NCBI RefSeq assembly: GCF_020889705.1
Contig: NZ_JACMYP010000079.1
Location: 1 to 32,083, forward strand
Source of the DNA: Bradyrhizobium altum
GTDB taxonomy: Bacteria > Pseudomonadota > Alphaproteobacteria > Rhizobiales > Xanthobacteraceae
DNA length: 32,083 nucleotides
Reading direction: 5' to 3'
Within the stretch, counting starts at the first letter, position 1. The number at the start of each line of letters is the position of its first letter. Of the stretch, positions 17,720 to 26,167 are shown one piece after another. The notes under the pieces are model-generated. The model searched no databases. It was given only the letters and a program-made list of their open reading frames with translations, and was not told the origin of the DNA. A program made the translations under genes and the position numbers.

Positions 17720-18227
17720 GACCGCCTCGGGAATAGCCCGCGCCTCCAAGGTGTCATCTTTAATGCGCGGCAATGGTGCCGCGTGGAACTGCGCGGGCTC
17801 GTTGCCTTAGTCGCGGCGACAAGGAGGCACGTTCAACCTCGTCTGACAGTTTGTTCATGCGAGTCTGTGACGTGCACATCTTGACGCCAAGGCAGGACAG
17901 CCACACCTTTTCAGGGAGCCCAACGTTCATCGCCGGACGGGGAAGCTGCCCCGCTCGGATGTCCGCCTCGGAAGCCTGGGCCCCGGTAAACCACGGATGT
18001 GGCTGAGGGGCTACAACCGTTAAAATCAGGCTACCAACGGGGGATATTGATGAACCATTAAGCTTCCTGCCTGTTGATAAGGCAGAGGCTGCACGCGCCG
18101 TGCATTGCCGAAATGAGTCGGTCGAGTGTCCAATGGACCCAGCGTGCCGACGCTGATTCGATCCTAGGACGCTCTGGTTGCGACTCGTGTCAGTCGTGCG
18201 GCGATACATATCGTGGAGAGAGGGATC
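17720..18227. other. 508-bp gap between divergent genes: prkA upstream region
   Basis: No convincing gene. Short open frames on both strands are Arg/Ser-rich and have no family character. The segment 17930-18005 is strongly structured (for example CGGGG-AAGCTG-CCCCG inside longer partial pairing) and could encode a leader or small RNA, but it matches nothing I recognise. A small hairpin CTGCC-N9-GGCAG lies at 18067-18085. I found no EcfG-consensus or sigma-54 motif in front of prkA. Confidence 0.5.
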
Positions 18228-20170
18228 ATGTACAACGATTCTTTGTTCAACGCCTTCGCAAGGTCGTTTGAAGCGCGAAGCCAGACCGACATGTCGATGG
18301 CCGAGTATTTGGAGTCGTGTCGAAGTGATCCGATGCGATACGCCAATGCGGCCGAGCGGTTATTAGCGGCGATCGGTGAGCCACAGATGATCGACACGGC
18401 CAAGGACCCACGCCTTGGCCGTATCTTTTTGAACCGTACGATCAGGTCGTATCCGGCCTTCGCCGGCTTCTTCGGCATGGAGGACACGATCGAACGCCTG
18501 GTCGGCTTCTTCCGCCACGCCGCACAGGGCCTCGAAGAGCGCAAGCAGATCCTCTATCTGCTCGGACCGGTCGGTGGCGGCAAGTCGTCGCTCGCCGAGC
18601 GCATCAAGGCGCTGATGGAAATTCATCCGATCTACGTGCTGAAGGCGGGTGACGAGCTGTCGCCGGTGTTCGAGAGCCCGCTCGGGCTGTTCGACCCCGA
18701 GCAGCTCGGGCCGATGATCGAGGAGAAGTACGGCATTCCGCGCCGCCGGCTGAGCGGGCTGATGTCGCCCTGGGCCTACAAGCGGCTCGAGGCGTTCGGC
18801 GGCGACATCTCGCAATTCCGCGTCGCGCGCATCCAGCCCTCCCGGCTGCGCCAGATCGCGGTCGCCAAGACCGAGCCCGGTGACGAGAACAACCAGGACA
18901 TCTCCTCGCTGGTCGGCAAGGTCGACATCCGCAAGCTCGAGACCTACGCCCAGAACGACCCGGACGCGTACAGCTATTCCGGGGGTCTCAATCGCGCCAA
19001 CCAGGGCGTGCTCGAGTTCGTCGAAATGTTCAAGGCGCCGATCAAGATGTTGCACCCGCTGCTGACGGCGACGCAGGAGGGCAACTACATCGGCACCGAG
19101 AACATCGGTGCGATCCCGTTCACCGGCATCATCCTCGCGCACTCGAACGAAGCCGAGTGGCAGAGCTTCAAGACCAACAAGAACAACGAGGCCTTCATCG
19201 ACCGCATCTGCGTCATCAAGGTCCCGTACTGCCTGCGGGTCACCGAGGAGCAGAAGATCTACGAGAAGCTGATCCAGACCTCCGAGCTTGCCGCCGCGCC
19301 GTGCGCGCCGGCACGCTGGAAACGCTGGCCCGCTTCTCGGTGATGTCGCGGCTGCGCAAGCACGAGAACTCGACGCTGTTTGGCAAGATGCGGGTTTATG
19401 ACGGCGAGAGCCTGAAGGAATCCGATCCGAAGGCGCGCAGCGTGCAGGAATACAAGGACGCGGCCGGCGTCGACGAGGGCATGGACGGCGTCTCCACCCG
19501 CTTTGCCTTCAAGGTGCTGGCCTCGACCTTCAATCACGACACCACCGAGGTCGGCGCCGATGCGGTGCATCTGATGTATGTGCTGGAGATGGCGATCCGC
19601 CGCGAGCAGCTGCCTGACGAGACCGAGAAGCGCTATCTCGAATTCATCAAGGCCGACCTCGCGCCGCGCTATGCCGAGTTCATCGGCAACGAGATCCAGA
19701 AGGCCTATCTGGAATCCTACTCCGACTACGGCCAGAACCTGTTCGACCGCTATGTCGACTACGCCGATGCCTGGATCGAGGATCAGGATTTCAAGGATCC
19801 CGACACCGGCCAGCTGATGAACCGCGAGCTGCTGAACCAGGAACTCACAAAGATCGAGAAGCCGGCCGGCATCGCCAACCCGAAGGATTTCCGCAACGAG
19901 GTCGTCAAGTTCTCGCTGCGCTCGCGGGCGCACAACAACGGCAAGAACCCGAGCTGGACCTCCTACGAAAAGGTTCGCGACGTGATCGAAAAGCGGATAT
20001 TCTCGCAGGTCGAGGATCTGCTTCCGGTCATCTCGTTCGGCTCCAAGAAGGACGGCGAGACCGAGAAGAAGCACGGCGAGTTCGTCGAGCGGATGGTGGA
20101 GCGCGGTTACACCGAGCGCCAGGTCCGCCGGCTCGTCGAGTGGTACATGCGGGTGAAGCAGGCCGGCTAG
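18228..20170 (+). pseudogene. prkA: PrkA/YeaG family AAA+ serine protein kinase, frame broken by a one-base deletion
   Basis: PrkA proteins are about 645 residues: an AAA+ module followed by a C-terminal kinase-like region, acting with YeaH and SpoVR/YcgB in starvation and stress responses. Here MYNDSLFNAFARSF starts at ATG 18228 (GGAGAGAGGG upstream), with Walker A GPVGGGKSS around Lys119, and the frame is good to ...LIQTSELAAAPCAP. It then enters a wrong frame and stops at 19343. The remainder, GTLETLARFSVMSRLRKHEN to EWYMRVKQAG, continues in the frame one base earlier up to 20170. Adding one base at about 19310 (expected CCGGGCACG, seen CCGGCACG) restores a 647-residue protein. Both halves look fully conserved, so the lesion is recent or is a homopolymer sequencing error. 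yeaH and spoVR follow. Confidence 0.88.
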
Positions 20171-20232
20171 TGCACGATCCGGAGAGCCGGCAGCGGCTTT
20201 CCGTCTCGTTCCGTCCCGTCCAATAAAAATGC

Positions 20233-20255
20233 GATGCGACTGTCATGATCGCATC
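20233..20255. repeat. Inverted repeat between prkA and yeaH
   Basis: GATGCGA (20233-20239) and TCGCATC (20249-20255) are perfect 7-bp arms around a 9-nt loop, in the 111-nt gap, preceded by AATAAAAAT. It ends 26 nt before the yeaH start. It could be an mRNA processing or attenuation hairpin, or an operator. Confidence 0.45.
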
Positions 20256-20281
20256 CGGCGTGAGGCAGATGCAACGTGGTC

Positions 20282-21550
20282 ATGCATATCGTCGATCGGC
20301 GGCTGAACCCGGGTAGCAAGAGCCTGGAGAACCGTCAGCGCTTCCTGCGGCGCGCCAAGGCGCTGGTGCAGGGTGCCGTCAAGAAGTCGTCGCAGGACCG
20401 GGACATCAAGGATGTCCTGGAGGGCGGCGAGGTGACCATCCCGCTGGACGGCATGGATGAGCCGCGGTTCCGGCGCGAGGGCGGCACGCGTGACATGGTG
20501 CTGCCCGGCAACAAGAAATTCGTCGAAGGCGACTGGCTGCAGCGCCCGAACCAGAGCGGCGCCAAGGGCTCCGGCGCGGGCGAGGGCGACAGCGAGGATG
20601 CCTTCCGCTTCGTGCTGAGCCGCGAGGAGTTCGTCGACCTCTTCCTCGACGACCTCGAACTGCCTGACCTTGCCAAGCGCAAGCTTGCGGAAACCGAGAG
20701 CGAGGGCATCCGGCGCGCGGGTTATGCGACATCCGGCTCGCCCGCCAACATCTCGATCAGCCGCACGGTGAGCCGGGCGCTGGCGCGACGCGTGGCGCTG
20801 CGCCGGCCGCGCAAGGACGAGATCGAGGCGCTCGAGGCGGAGCTTGCGGAATGCGACGACGAGACGCGGCGCCGCGAGCTGCTCACGCTGCTCGAAGCAC
20901 TGAAGGCCAAGGTCAAGCGGATCCCGTTCATCGATCCGATCGACATCCGCTATCGCCGCTTTGAGACAGTGCCGAAGCCGGTGGCGCAGGCCGTGATGTT
21001 CTGCCTGATGGACGTCTCGGGCTCGATGTCCGAGCACATGAAGGATCTGGCGAAGCGGTTCTATATGCTGCTCTACGTCTTCCTGAAGCGGCGCTACAAG
21101 CATGTCGAGATCGTGTTCATCCGGCACACCGATCGCGCCGAGGAGGTGGACGAGGATACCTTCTTCCATGGACCGGCGTCCGGCGGCACGCTGGTGTCGA
21201 GCGCGCTGGTTGCGATGAACGACATCGTCCGCACCCGCTTCCGTCCCGCCGACTGGAACATCTACGCCGCCCAGGCCTCGGATGGCGACAACATGACCTC
21301 CGACAGTGCGGTGACTGGGCGTCTGTTGACCGACAAGATCCTGCCGGTCTGCCAGTTCTTCGCCTATCTCGAGGTTGGCGAGGCCGCCAACTACACCTTC
21401 GACATGCCGGACTCCTCGCTCTGGACCCTCTATGAGCGCCTGCGCAACGACGGCGAGCCGCTGTCGATGCGCAAGGTGAGCGAGCGCGGCGAGATCTTCC
21501 CGGTGTTCCAGGACCTGTTCAAGCGCCGCACCAGCCAGGAAAGGGTATAG
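20282..21550 (+). CDS. yeaH: YeaH/YhbH family protein (DUF444, von Willebrand A-like)
   Basis: Protein of 422 residues, partner of the PrkA kinase in the conserved yeaG-yeaH pair; molecular role not established. It starts with the family N-terminus MHIVDRRLNPGSKSLENRQR and has a charged central region with EREELL-like helices (residues 170-210). The C-terminal half is a vWA-like domain with a MIDAS motif DVSGSMS (Asp244, Ser246, Ser248). A GTG two codons upstream (20276) is an alternative start; the ATG is chosen because family members begin near HIVDRR. It lies between prkA and spoVR on the same strand; spoVR begins 4 nt after its stop. Confidence 0.92.
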   Translation: MHIVDRRLNPGSKSLENRQRFLRRAKALVQGAVKKSSQDRDIKDVLEGGEVTIPLDGMDEPRFRREGGTRDMVLPGNKKFVEGDWLQRPNQSGAKGSGAGEGDSEDAFRFVLSREEFVDLFLDDLELPDLAKRKLAETESEGIRRAGYATSGSPANISISRTVSRALARRVALRRPRKDEIEALEAELAECDDETRRRELLTLLEALKAKVKRIPFIDPIDIRYRRFETVPKPVAQAVMFCLMDVSGSMSEHMKDLAKRFYMLLYVFLKRRYKHVEIVFIRHTDRAEEVDEDTFFHGPASGGTLVSSALVAMNDIVRTRFRPADWNIYAAQASDGDNMTSDSAVTGRLLTDKILPVCQFFAYLEVGEAANYTFDMPDSSLWTLYERLRNDGEPLSMRKVSERGEIFPVFQDLFKRRTSQERV

Positions 21551-21554
21551 TTTA

Positions 21555-23099
21555 ATGGGGTCTTCCGGCGAACGGCTGTTCGAGGGCGCCGATTGGGATT
21601 TCCAGACGCTGCAGCGGATTCACGACGCCTGCGAGGAGGTCGCGCGCAAGGAGCTCGGGCTCGACGTCTATCCCAACCAGATCGAGGTGATCACCGCCGA
21701 GCAGATGCTCGACGCCTATTCGTCGGTCGGCATGCCGCTGTTCTACAAGCACTGGTCGTTCGGCAAGCAGTTCGCCTTCCAGGAGGCGTCCTATCGCAAG
21801 GGCCTGATGGGCCTCGCCTATGAGATCGTGATCAATTCCTCGCCGTGCATCTCCTATTTGATGGAGGAGAACACCGCGACGATGCAGACGTTGGTGATCG
21901 CGCACGCGGCGTTCGGGCACAATCACTTCTTCAAGAACAATTATCTGTTCAAGCAGTGGACCGATGCCGACGGCATCCTCGATTATCTCGAATTCGCCAA
22001 GGGCTACATCGCGGTCTGCGAAGATCGCCACGGCCGCGAGACGGTGGAGCGAACGCTCGATGCCGCGCATGCGCTGATGTCGCATGGCGTCGACCGCTAC
22101 CCCGGAAAGAAGACGCTCGACCTGCGTGCCGAGGAGAAGCGCGCCGGCGAGCGCCGGCAGCACGAGGAAGCCGTGTTCAACGATTTGTGGCGGACAGTGC
22201 CGAACACCAAGGCGAAGAGCAAGGCCGCGCTCACCGCCGAGCGCCGCCGCGCGCTGCTCGGCCTGCCGCAGGAGAACATCCTCTATTTCCTCGAGAAGAC
22301 CGCGCCTCGCCTGGCACCCTGGCAGCGCGAGCTGATCCGCGTCGTTCGCCACATCGCGCAGTATTTCTACCCGCAGGGCCAGACCAAGGTAATGAACGAG
22401 GGCACCGCGACCTACACCCATTACCGCATCATGAGCCGGCTGCATCAGCAGGGCCGGATTACCGACGGCAACTTCCTCGAATTCCTGCAGTCGCACACCA
22501 ATGTGGTGTTCCAGCCCGAGTTCGACGACCGCCGCTATTCCGGCTTCAATCCTTACGCTCTCGGCTTTGCGATGATGCAGGACATCGAGCGGATCGTGAA
22601 AAATCCGGAAGACGAGGACCGCGACTGGTTCCCCGACATTGCCGGCAAGGGCGACGTCGAGGGCGTGCTGCGCGAGATCTGGAGCAACTACCGCGACGAG
22701 AGCTTCATCAACCAGTTCCTCAGCCCGGCGCTGATCCGGCGCTTCCGCATGTTCCATCTGCACGACGACCCCGCCGAAAGCCAGGGCATCAAGGTCGATG
22801 CGATCCATGACGAACGCGGCTACCGCCGGGTCCGCCGCGAGCTGGCGCGGCAATACGACGTCGGCTTCGTCGATGCCAATATCGAGGTCGTCGACGTCGA
22901 TCTCGACGGCGATCGCCGTCTGATGCTGCGTCACACCACCGTGAAGGGCGCCCAGCTCAACGAGACCGACACAAGGCGCGTGCTGCAACACCTCGCCGAT
23001 CTCTGGACCTACGACGTCGCGCTGACCGAAGTCGACGGCACCGACAAGGTGCTGAAGGAATACGTCGTCAGCCCGCGCGCGGCTGCGGTCGCTGCCTGA
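21555..23099 (+). CDS. spoVR: SpoVR/YcgB family protein
   Basis: A 514-residue cytoplasmic protein of the SpoVR family, named for a Bacillus sporulation gene and known as YcgB in E. coli. The biochemical role is unsettled, but it is functionally linked to PrkA and YeaH in stationary-phase and nitrogen-starvation physiology. Family blocks are visible: WDFQTLQRIHDACEEVA, GMPLFYKHWSFGKQF, ISYLMEENTATMQTLVIAHA, the HNHFFKNN histidines, and FYPQGQTKVMNEGTATYTHY. The ATG at 21555 is 4 nt after the yeaH stop with AGGAAAGGG upstream, so it is probably cotranscribed and coupled. Complete and of normal length. Confidence 0.94.
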   Translation: MGSSGERLFEGADWDFQTLQRIHDACEEVARKELGLDVYPNQIEVITAEQMLDAYSSVGMPLFYKHWSFGKQFAFQEASYRKGLMGLAYEIVINSSPCISYLMEENTATMQTLVIAHAAFGHNHFFKNNYLFKQWTDADGILDYLEFAKGYIAVCEDRHGRETVERTLDAAHALMSHGVDRYPGKKTLDLRAEEKRAGERRQHEEAVFNDLWRTVPNTKAKSKAALTAERRRALLGLPQENILYFLEKTAPRLAPWQRELIRVVRHIAQYFYPQGQTKVMNEGTATYTHYRIMSRLHQQGRITDGNFLEFLQSHTNVVFQPEFDDRRYSGFNPYALGFAMMQDIERIVKNPEDEDRDWFPDIAGKGDVEGVLREIWSNYRDESFINQFLSPALIRRFRMFHLHDDPAESQGIKVDAIHDERGYRRVRRELARQYDVGFVDANIEVVDVDLDGDRRLMLRHTTVKGAQLNETDTRRVLQHLADLWTYDVALTEVDGTDKVLKEYVVSPRAAAVAA

Positions 23100-23123
23100 G
23101 GCGTGCGCTCACGCAGCGATCAG

Positions 23124-23143
23124 CGCGCGGTGACCGTCGCGCG
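23124..23143. terminator. GC-rich hairpin after spoVR
   Basis: CGCGCG (23124-23129) and CGCGCG (23138-23143) can pair around an 8-nt loop, 25 nt after the spoVR stop. A smaller hairpin GCGTG-CGCT-CACGC lies just before it (23101-23114). No T-run follows, so an intrinsic terminator is uncertain. The rest of the 23100-23357 gap shows nothing I can name. Confidence 0.3.
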
Positions 23144-23357
23144 GAATGCGAGTCTTGCTTGGTGAACCTTGGTGTCCACTGAAGGCTCGCATCGTGAACA
23201 TCCCGGCAACATTCCGATATTGAAAGCGCACCATGTTCCACGCGCGAACGTGATTGCCGGCATGCGGAAACCTCATTGCAGTCTTCTTGGTGATTGCCTG
23301 CGCGGGCGCGATTGATAATGTGCGCCGCGTCAAGAAAACCAAGAAAAGGATACGCTC

Positions 23358-24548
23358 TTGTCACCTCGCTCCCGCTTGGCGGGCCTTCTCGCTTTCACCG
23401 CGCTCACGGCCTCGTCGATCTCGCCATCCATCGCAGCCGAAAGCGCGATCAAAATTGGAAACACCGCGCCTTACAGCGGCCCGGCGTCGGCCTACGGCAC
23501 CATCGCACGCGCCGAAGCCGCGTACTTCCAGATGCTCAACGACCAGGGCGGCATCGGCGGCCGCAAGATCGACTTCGAGAGTCTCGACGACGCCTATTCG
23601 CCGTCGAAGACCGTCGAGCAGACCCGCAAGCTGGTCGAGCAGGACGAGGTGCTCGCGATCTTCAGCGCGGTCGGCACCGCGCCCAACATCTCGGTGCAGA
23701 AGTATCTCAACATCAAGCACGTGCCTCAGCTGTTCGTGTCCTCAGGCGCGACGCGCTGGAACGATCCGAAGCAGTTCCCGTGGACGGTCGGTTTCAATCC
23801 GACCTACGAGCTCGAAGGCCGGCTCTATGCAAAGTACATCCTGAAGACCAGGCCGGATGCGAAGATCGCCGTCATCACGCCGAACGAGGACGCCGGCAAG
23901 GACTATCTCAGGGGCTTCAAGGACGGGCTCGGCGAGCATGTCGGCCAGATCGTTGCGGAGACCACCTACCTCACGACCGACCCGACCATCGATTCCCAGA
24001 TGGTGACGATGCGCGAGTCCGGTGCCGACGTGTTCTTCGCCGAAGCGACGCCGAAATTCGCGGCGCAAGCGCTGCGCAAGGCGGCGAGCATGGGCTGGAA
24101 GCCGCTCACCATTCTGCCGACCGTCTCCAACTCGGTCTCGGCAGTGCTCGAGCCGGCCGGGCTCGAGAACGTCATCGGCGTCGTGACCGGGCTCTATCTG
24201 AAGGACCCGACCGATCCGCGCTGGGCCGACGATCCGGCGCAGCAGGAGTTTGCGGCCTGGATGAAGAAGTATCAGCCGAATGCGAGTCCGGGCGACCTCT
24301 TCAACGTGCAGGGCTACACCGTCGCGCAGGTCATGACGGCGGTGCTGAAGAACTGCAACGGCGATTACAGCCGCGACAACATCATCAAGCAGGCGACCAA
24401 TCTGAAGCCGCTCGAACTGCCGATGCTGCTGCCGGGCATCAAGGTGCAGACCGAGCCCGACAATGTGACGCCGATCCGCCAGATCCAGATGGCGCGGTTC
24501 GACGGCAAGTCCTGGGCGTTGTTCGGCGACGTGTTGAGCGACAAGTAG
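23358..24548 (+). CDS. ABC transporter substrate-binding protein, branched-chain amino acid (LivK/HAAT) family
   Basis: Periplasmic type I solute-binding protein of 396 residues. A signal peptide (MSPRSRLAGLLAFTALTASS, cleavage probably after SIAA) is followed by the family opening AIKIGNTAPYSGPASAYG. Other family blocks are MLNDQGGIGGRKIDFESLDD, YSPSKTVEQTRKLVEQDEV, PNEDAGKDYLRGFKDGLG and QGYTVAQVMTAVLKNC. The start is an unusual TTG at 23358, chosen because AAAAGGA lies just upstream and the signal peptide begins there. No permease or ATPase genes are adjacent, so the transporter partners must be elsewhere. The ligand cannot be told: members bind amino acids, amides, urea or aromatic acids. 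A strong hairpin follows the stop. Confidence 0.9.
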   Translation: MSPRSRLAGLLAFTALTASSISPSIAAESAIKIGNTAPYSGPASAYGTIARAEAAYFQMLNDQGGIGGRKIDFESLDDAYSPSKTVEQTRKLVEQDEVLAIFSAVGTAPNISVQKYLNIKHVPQLFVSSGATRWNDPKQFPWTVGFNPTYELEGRLYAKYILKTRPDAKIAVITPNEDAGKDYLRGFKDGLGEHVGQIVAETTYLTTDPTIDSQMVTMRESGADVFFAEATPKFAAQALRKAASMGWKPLTILPTVSNSVSAVLEPAGLENVIGVVTGLYLKDPTDPRWADDPAQQEFAAWMKKYQPNASPGDLFNVQGYTVAQVMTAVLKNCNGDYSRDNIIKQATNLKPLELPMLLPGIKVQTEPDNVTPIRQIQMARFDGKSWALFGDVLSDK

Positions 24549-24564
24549 CCGCCCAAGCACAGGC

Positions 24565-24592
24565 GGGCCTTCCGGAGGAGGCCGGAAGGCCC
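24565..24592. terminator. Strong hairpin terminator between convergent genes
   Basis: An 11-bp perfect stem, GGGCCTTCCGG (24565-24575) with CCGGAAGGCCC (24582-24592), and a 6-nt loop. It sits 16 nt after the binding-protein stop and just before the 3' end of the convergent 2-oxoacid oxidoreductase unit. A TTTT run appears 11 nt later on the plus strand. It probably serves the plus-strand gene, possibly both. Confidence 0.7.
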
Positions 24593-24605
24593 GGTATCGG
24601 GCGTT

Positions 24606-25115
24606 TTAATCCAGACGCGGCCCCGAGTTCATAAGCAAGGGTTCATGACCGGCTCGCGCGGAACGGCAAGCAGCGCCTTTACGCCGGCTTGGATTTTCTC
24701 CGGAGCGATGCTGCGAAACCTTTTCCAGATCTGATCCCTGGCAAAGCTGTGGCCGAGAATTCAGGGGGCGAAGGCTGAGTGCGGCTGCGTCGCGCCTGAA
24801 GGCTTCCAGAGCCTCTTTGGTCGGATGAAGCGATGAGTTCTCAAGAATGAACTGGTCGATCGCGACGATTGCCTGATCTATGGCGTCGTCAGTCGGTCGT
24901 CGCGGCAGTGCGCAAGCCACCGTTTGCGCCTGAACGGACAGATAGAACGACCAGGCGCAGAGGACGGCTCCTGCGCCACTCTTGTCGCTTTCGAACTGGC
25001 GAGGACCCAAGACCATGCGACCTTGCGCCGCGACAGGCGGGGCCATCAATGCTGCGATGATCGTCGCCCCGATCAGCGCGAACCGCGCAGCAAAGGAGGC
25101 AATCACGCTGCTCAC
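24606..25115 (-). CDS. Small exported hypothetical protein with a probable C-terminal frameshift
   Basis: The open frame has 169 residues. It begins with a signal peptide (ATIIAALMAPPVAAQ) and a mature domain with two Cys (GAVLCAWSFYLSVQAQTVAC) and a helical part (ILENSSLHPTKEALEAFRRD). After about residue 115 it becomes Arg/Ser-rich with mixed third-codon bases. From about 24753 leftward the neighbouring frame is much more protein-like: FARDQIWKRFRSIAPEKIQA, then GVKALLAVPREPVMNPCL and a stop at 24629. This suggests one extra base near 24753-24761. The GTG start at 25115 overlaps the korB stop; GTG at 25106 is an alternative. I do not recognise the family. Last gene of the oxidoreductase unit. 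Confidence 0.6.
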   Translation of the reverse strand: MSSVIASFAARFALIGATIIAALMAPPVAAQGRMVLGPRQFESDKSGAGAVLCAWSFYLSVQAQTVACALPRRPTDDAIDQAIVAIDQFILENSSLHPTKEALEAFRRDAAALSLRPLNSRPQLCQGSDLEKVSQHRSGENPSRRKGAACRSARAGHEPLLMNSGPRLD

Positions 25116-26167
25116 CGCAAGCTGGCGTTGATCTTGTCCAGCACGGCCGAGCCGGGGCAGAGCGCCTGTTCGTCCAGCGTGTTGAGCGGCGTCTCGACGG
25201 TGTCGAGATGGGTGTGCAGATCCTCGGCATCCGGATCCACGTAAAGGAGCCCGGTCACGATCTGGCCCTTGGCCGCGTGCTTCTGCAGGAAGGTCTGTGC
25301 TCCGAGCCGATCGTGCGGATCGTAGTCGGCGTCGAGCTTGCGCAGCGCGAGCCTGGAGCCGTCATGCTGCTCGACCACCTGCACGGTGCCGGGCGCATAA
25401 TCGACGCTGATAGGATCGCGGCCGACCAGCACGTCGAGACGGTTCACCGCGTCATTGTGCTCGCGGACATAGTCGAAGCTCTTGGTCGAGCCGGCGTGGT
25501 TGTTGAAGGCGATGCAGGGGCTGATCACGTCGATGAACGACGCGCCCTTGTGGCGGATCGCAGCCGCAATCAGCGGCACCAGCTGGGTCTTGTCGCCGGA
25601 GAAGCTGCGCGCCACGAAGGTGGCCCCTAACTGCAGCGCGATCGCGACCAGGTCGATCGCATTGTCGGTGTTGGTGACGCCCTTCTTGGACTTCGAGCCA
25701 CGGTCGGCGGTCGCCGAGAACTGGCCCTTAGTCAGCCCGTACACGCCGTTGTTCTCGACGATGTAGGTCATGTTGACGGCGCGCCGGATCGAATGCGCGA
25801 ACTGGCCGAAGCCGATCGAAGCCGAATCGCCGTCGCCGGAGACGCCGAGATAGATCAGGTCGCGGTTGGCGAGGTTGGCGCCGGTCAGCACCGACGGCAT
25901 GCGGCCATGCACCGAGTTGAAGCCGTGCGAATTGCCGAGGAAATAGTCCGGCGTCTTCGACGAGCAGCCGATGCCGGAAATCTTCGCCACCCGGTGCGGC
26001 TCGATCGAGAGTTCGTAGCAGGCTTCAATGATCGAGGCGGTGATCGAATCGTGGCCGCAGCCGGCGCACAGGGTCGAGATCTTCCCCTCGTAGTCGCGAT
26101 GGGTGTAGCCCAGCTCGTTCTTCTTCAGGCCGGGATGATGAAACTTCGGCTTTGCAATGTAGGTCAT
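25112..26167 (-). CDS. korB: 2-oxoacid:ferredoxin oxidoreductase, beta subunit (TPP-binding)
   Basis: Catalytic thiamine-diphosphate subunit of 351 residues. It has Cys34 and Cys37 in LCAGCGHDS, a further Cys in GIGCSSKTPDY and one in VISPCIAFNN, matching the four ligands of the proximal [4Fe-4S] cluster in this family. The TPP motif is GVSGDGDSASIGFGQFAHS through YIVENNGVYG. With the alpha subunit it oxidatively decarboxylates a 2-oxoacid to acyl-CoA, 2-oxoglutarate being the commonest substrate for this subtype. The ATG at 26167 overlaps the korA stop (ATGA), so synthesis is coupled. The substrate is inferred from family resemblance. Confidence 0.92.
   Translation of the reverse strand: MTYIAKPKFHHPGLKKNELGYTHRDYEGKISTLCAGCGHDSITASIIEACYELSIEPHRVAKISGIGCSSKTPDYFLGNSHGFNSVHGRMPSVLTGANLANRDLIYLGVSGDGDSASIGFGQFAHSIRRAVNMTYIVENNGVYGLTKGQFSATADRGSKSKKGVTNTDNAIDLVAIALQLGATFVARSFSGDKTQLVPLIAAAIRHKGASFIDVISPCIAFNNHAGSTKSFDYVREHNDAVNRLDVLVGRDPISVDYAPGTVQVVEQHDGSRLALRKLDADYDPHDRLGAQTFLQKHAAKGQIVTGLLYVDPDAEDLHTHLDTVETPLNTLDEQALCPGSAVLDKINASLR

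Noticed and set aside
17783..17801. GGAAC followed by CGTT upstream of prkA
   Set aside because: The spacing is only 10 nt; EcfG promoters need about 16-17.
18045..18061. Three-codon frame ATG-AAC-CAT-TAA with a GGGGGA upstream, 170 nt before prkA
   Set aside because: A mini-leader is possible, but so short a frame is expected by chance and nothing links it to prkA translation.
19157..20170. Independent gene starting at 19157 after the prkA N-terminal part
   Set aside because: The first 50 residues of that frame are antiprotein-like; only from about 19312 is it the PrkA C-terminal half, so it is the broken remainder of prkA.
21552..22991. 479-residue minus-strand frame opposite spoVR
   Set aside because: Shadow of spoVR; no ribosome site and no domain.
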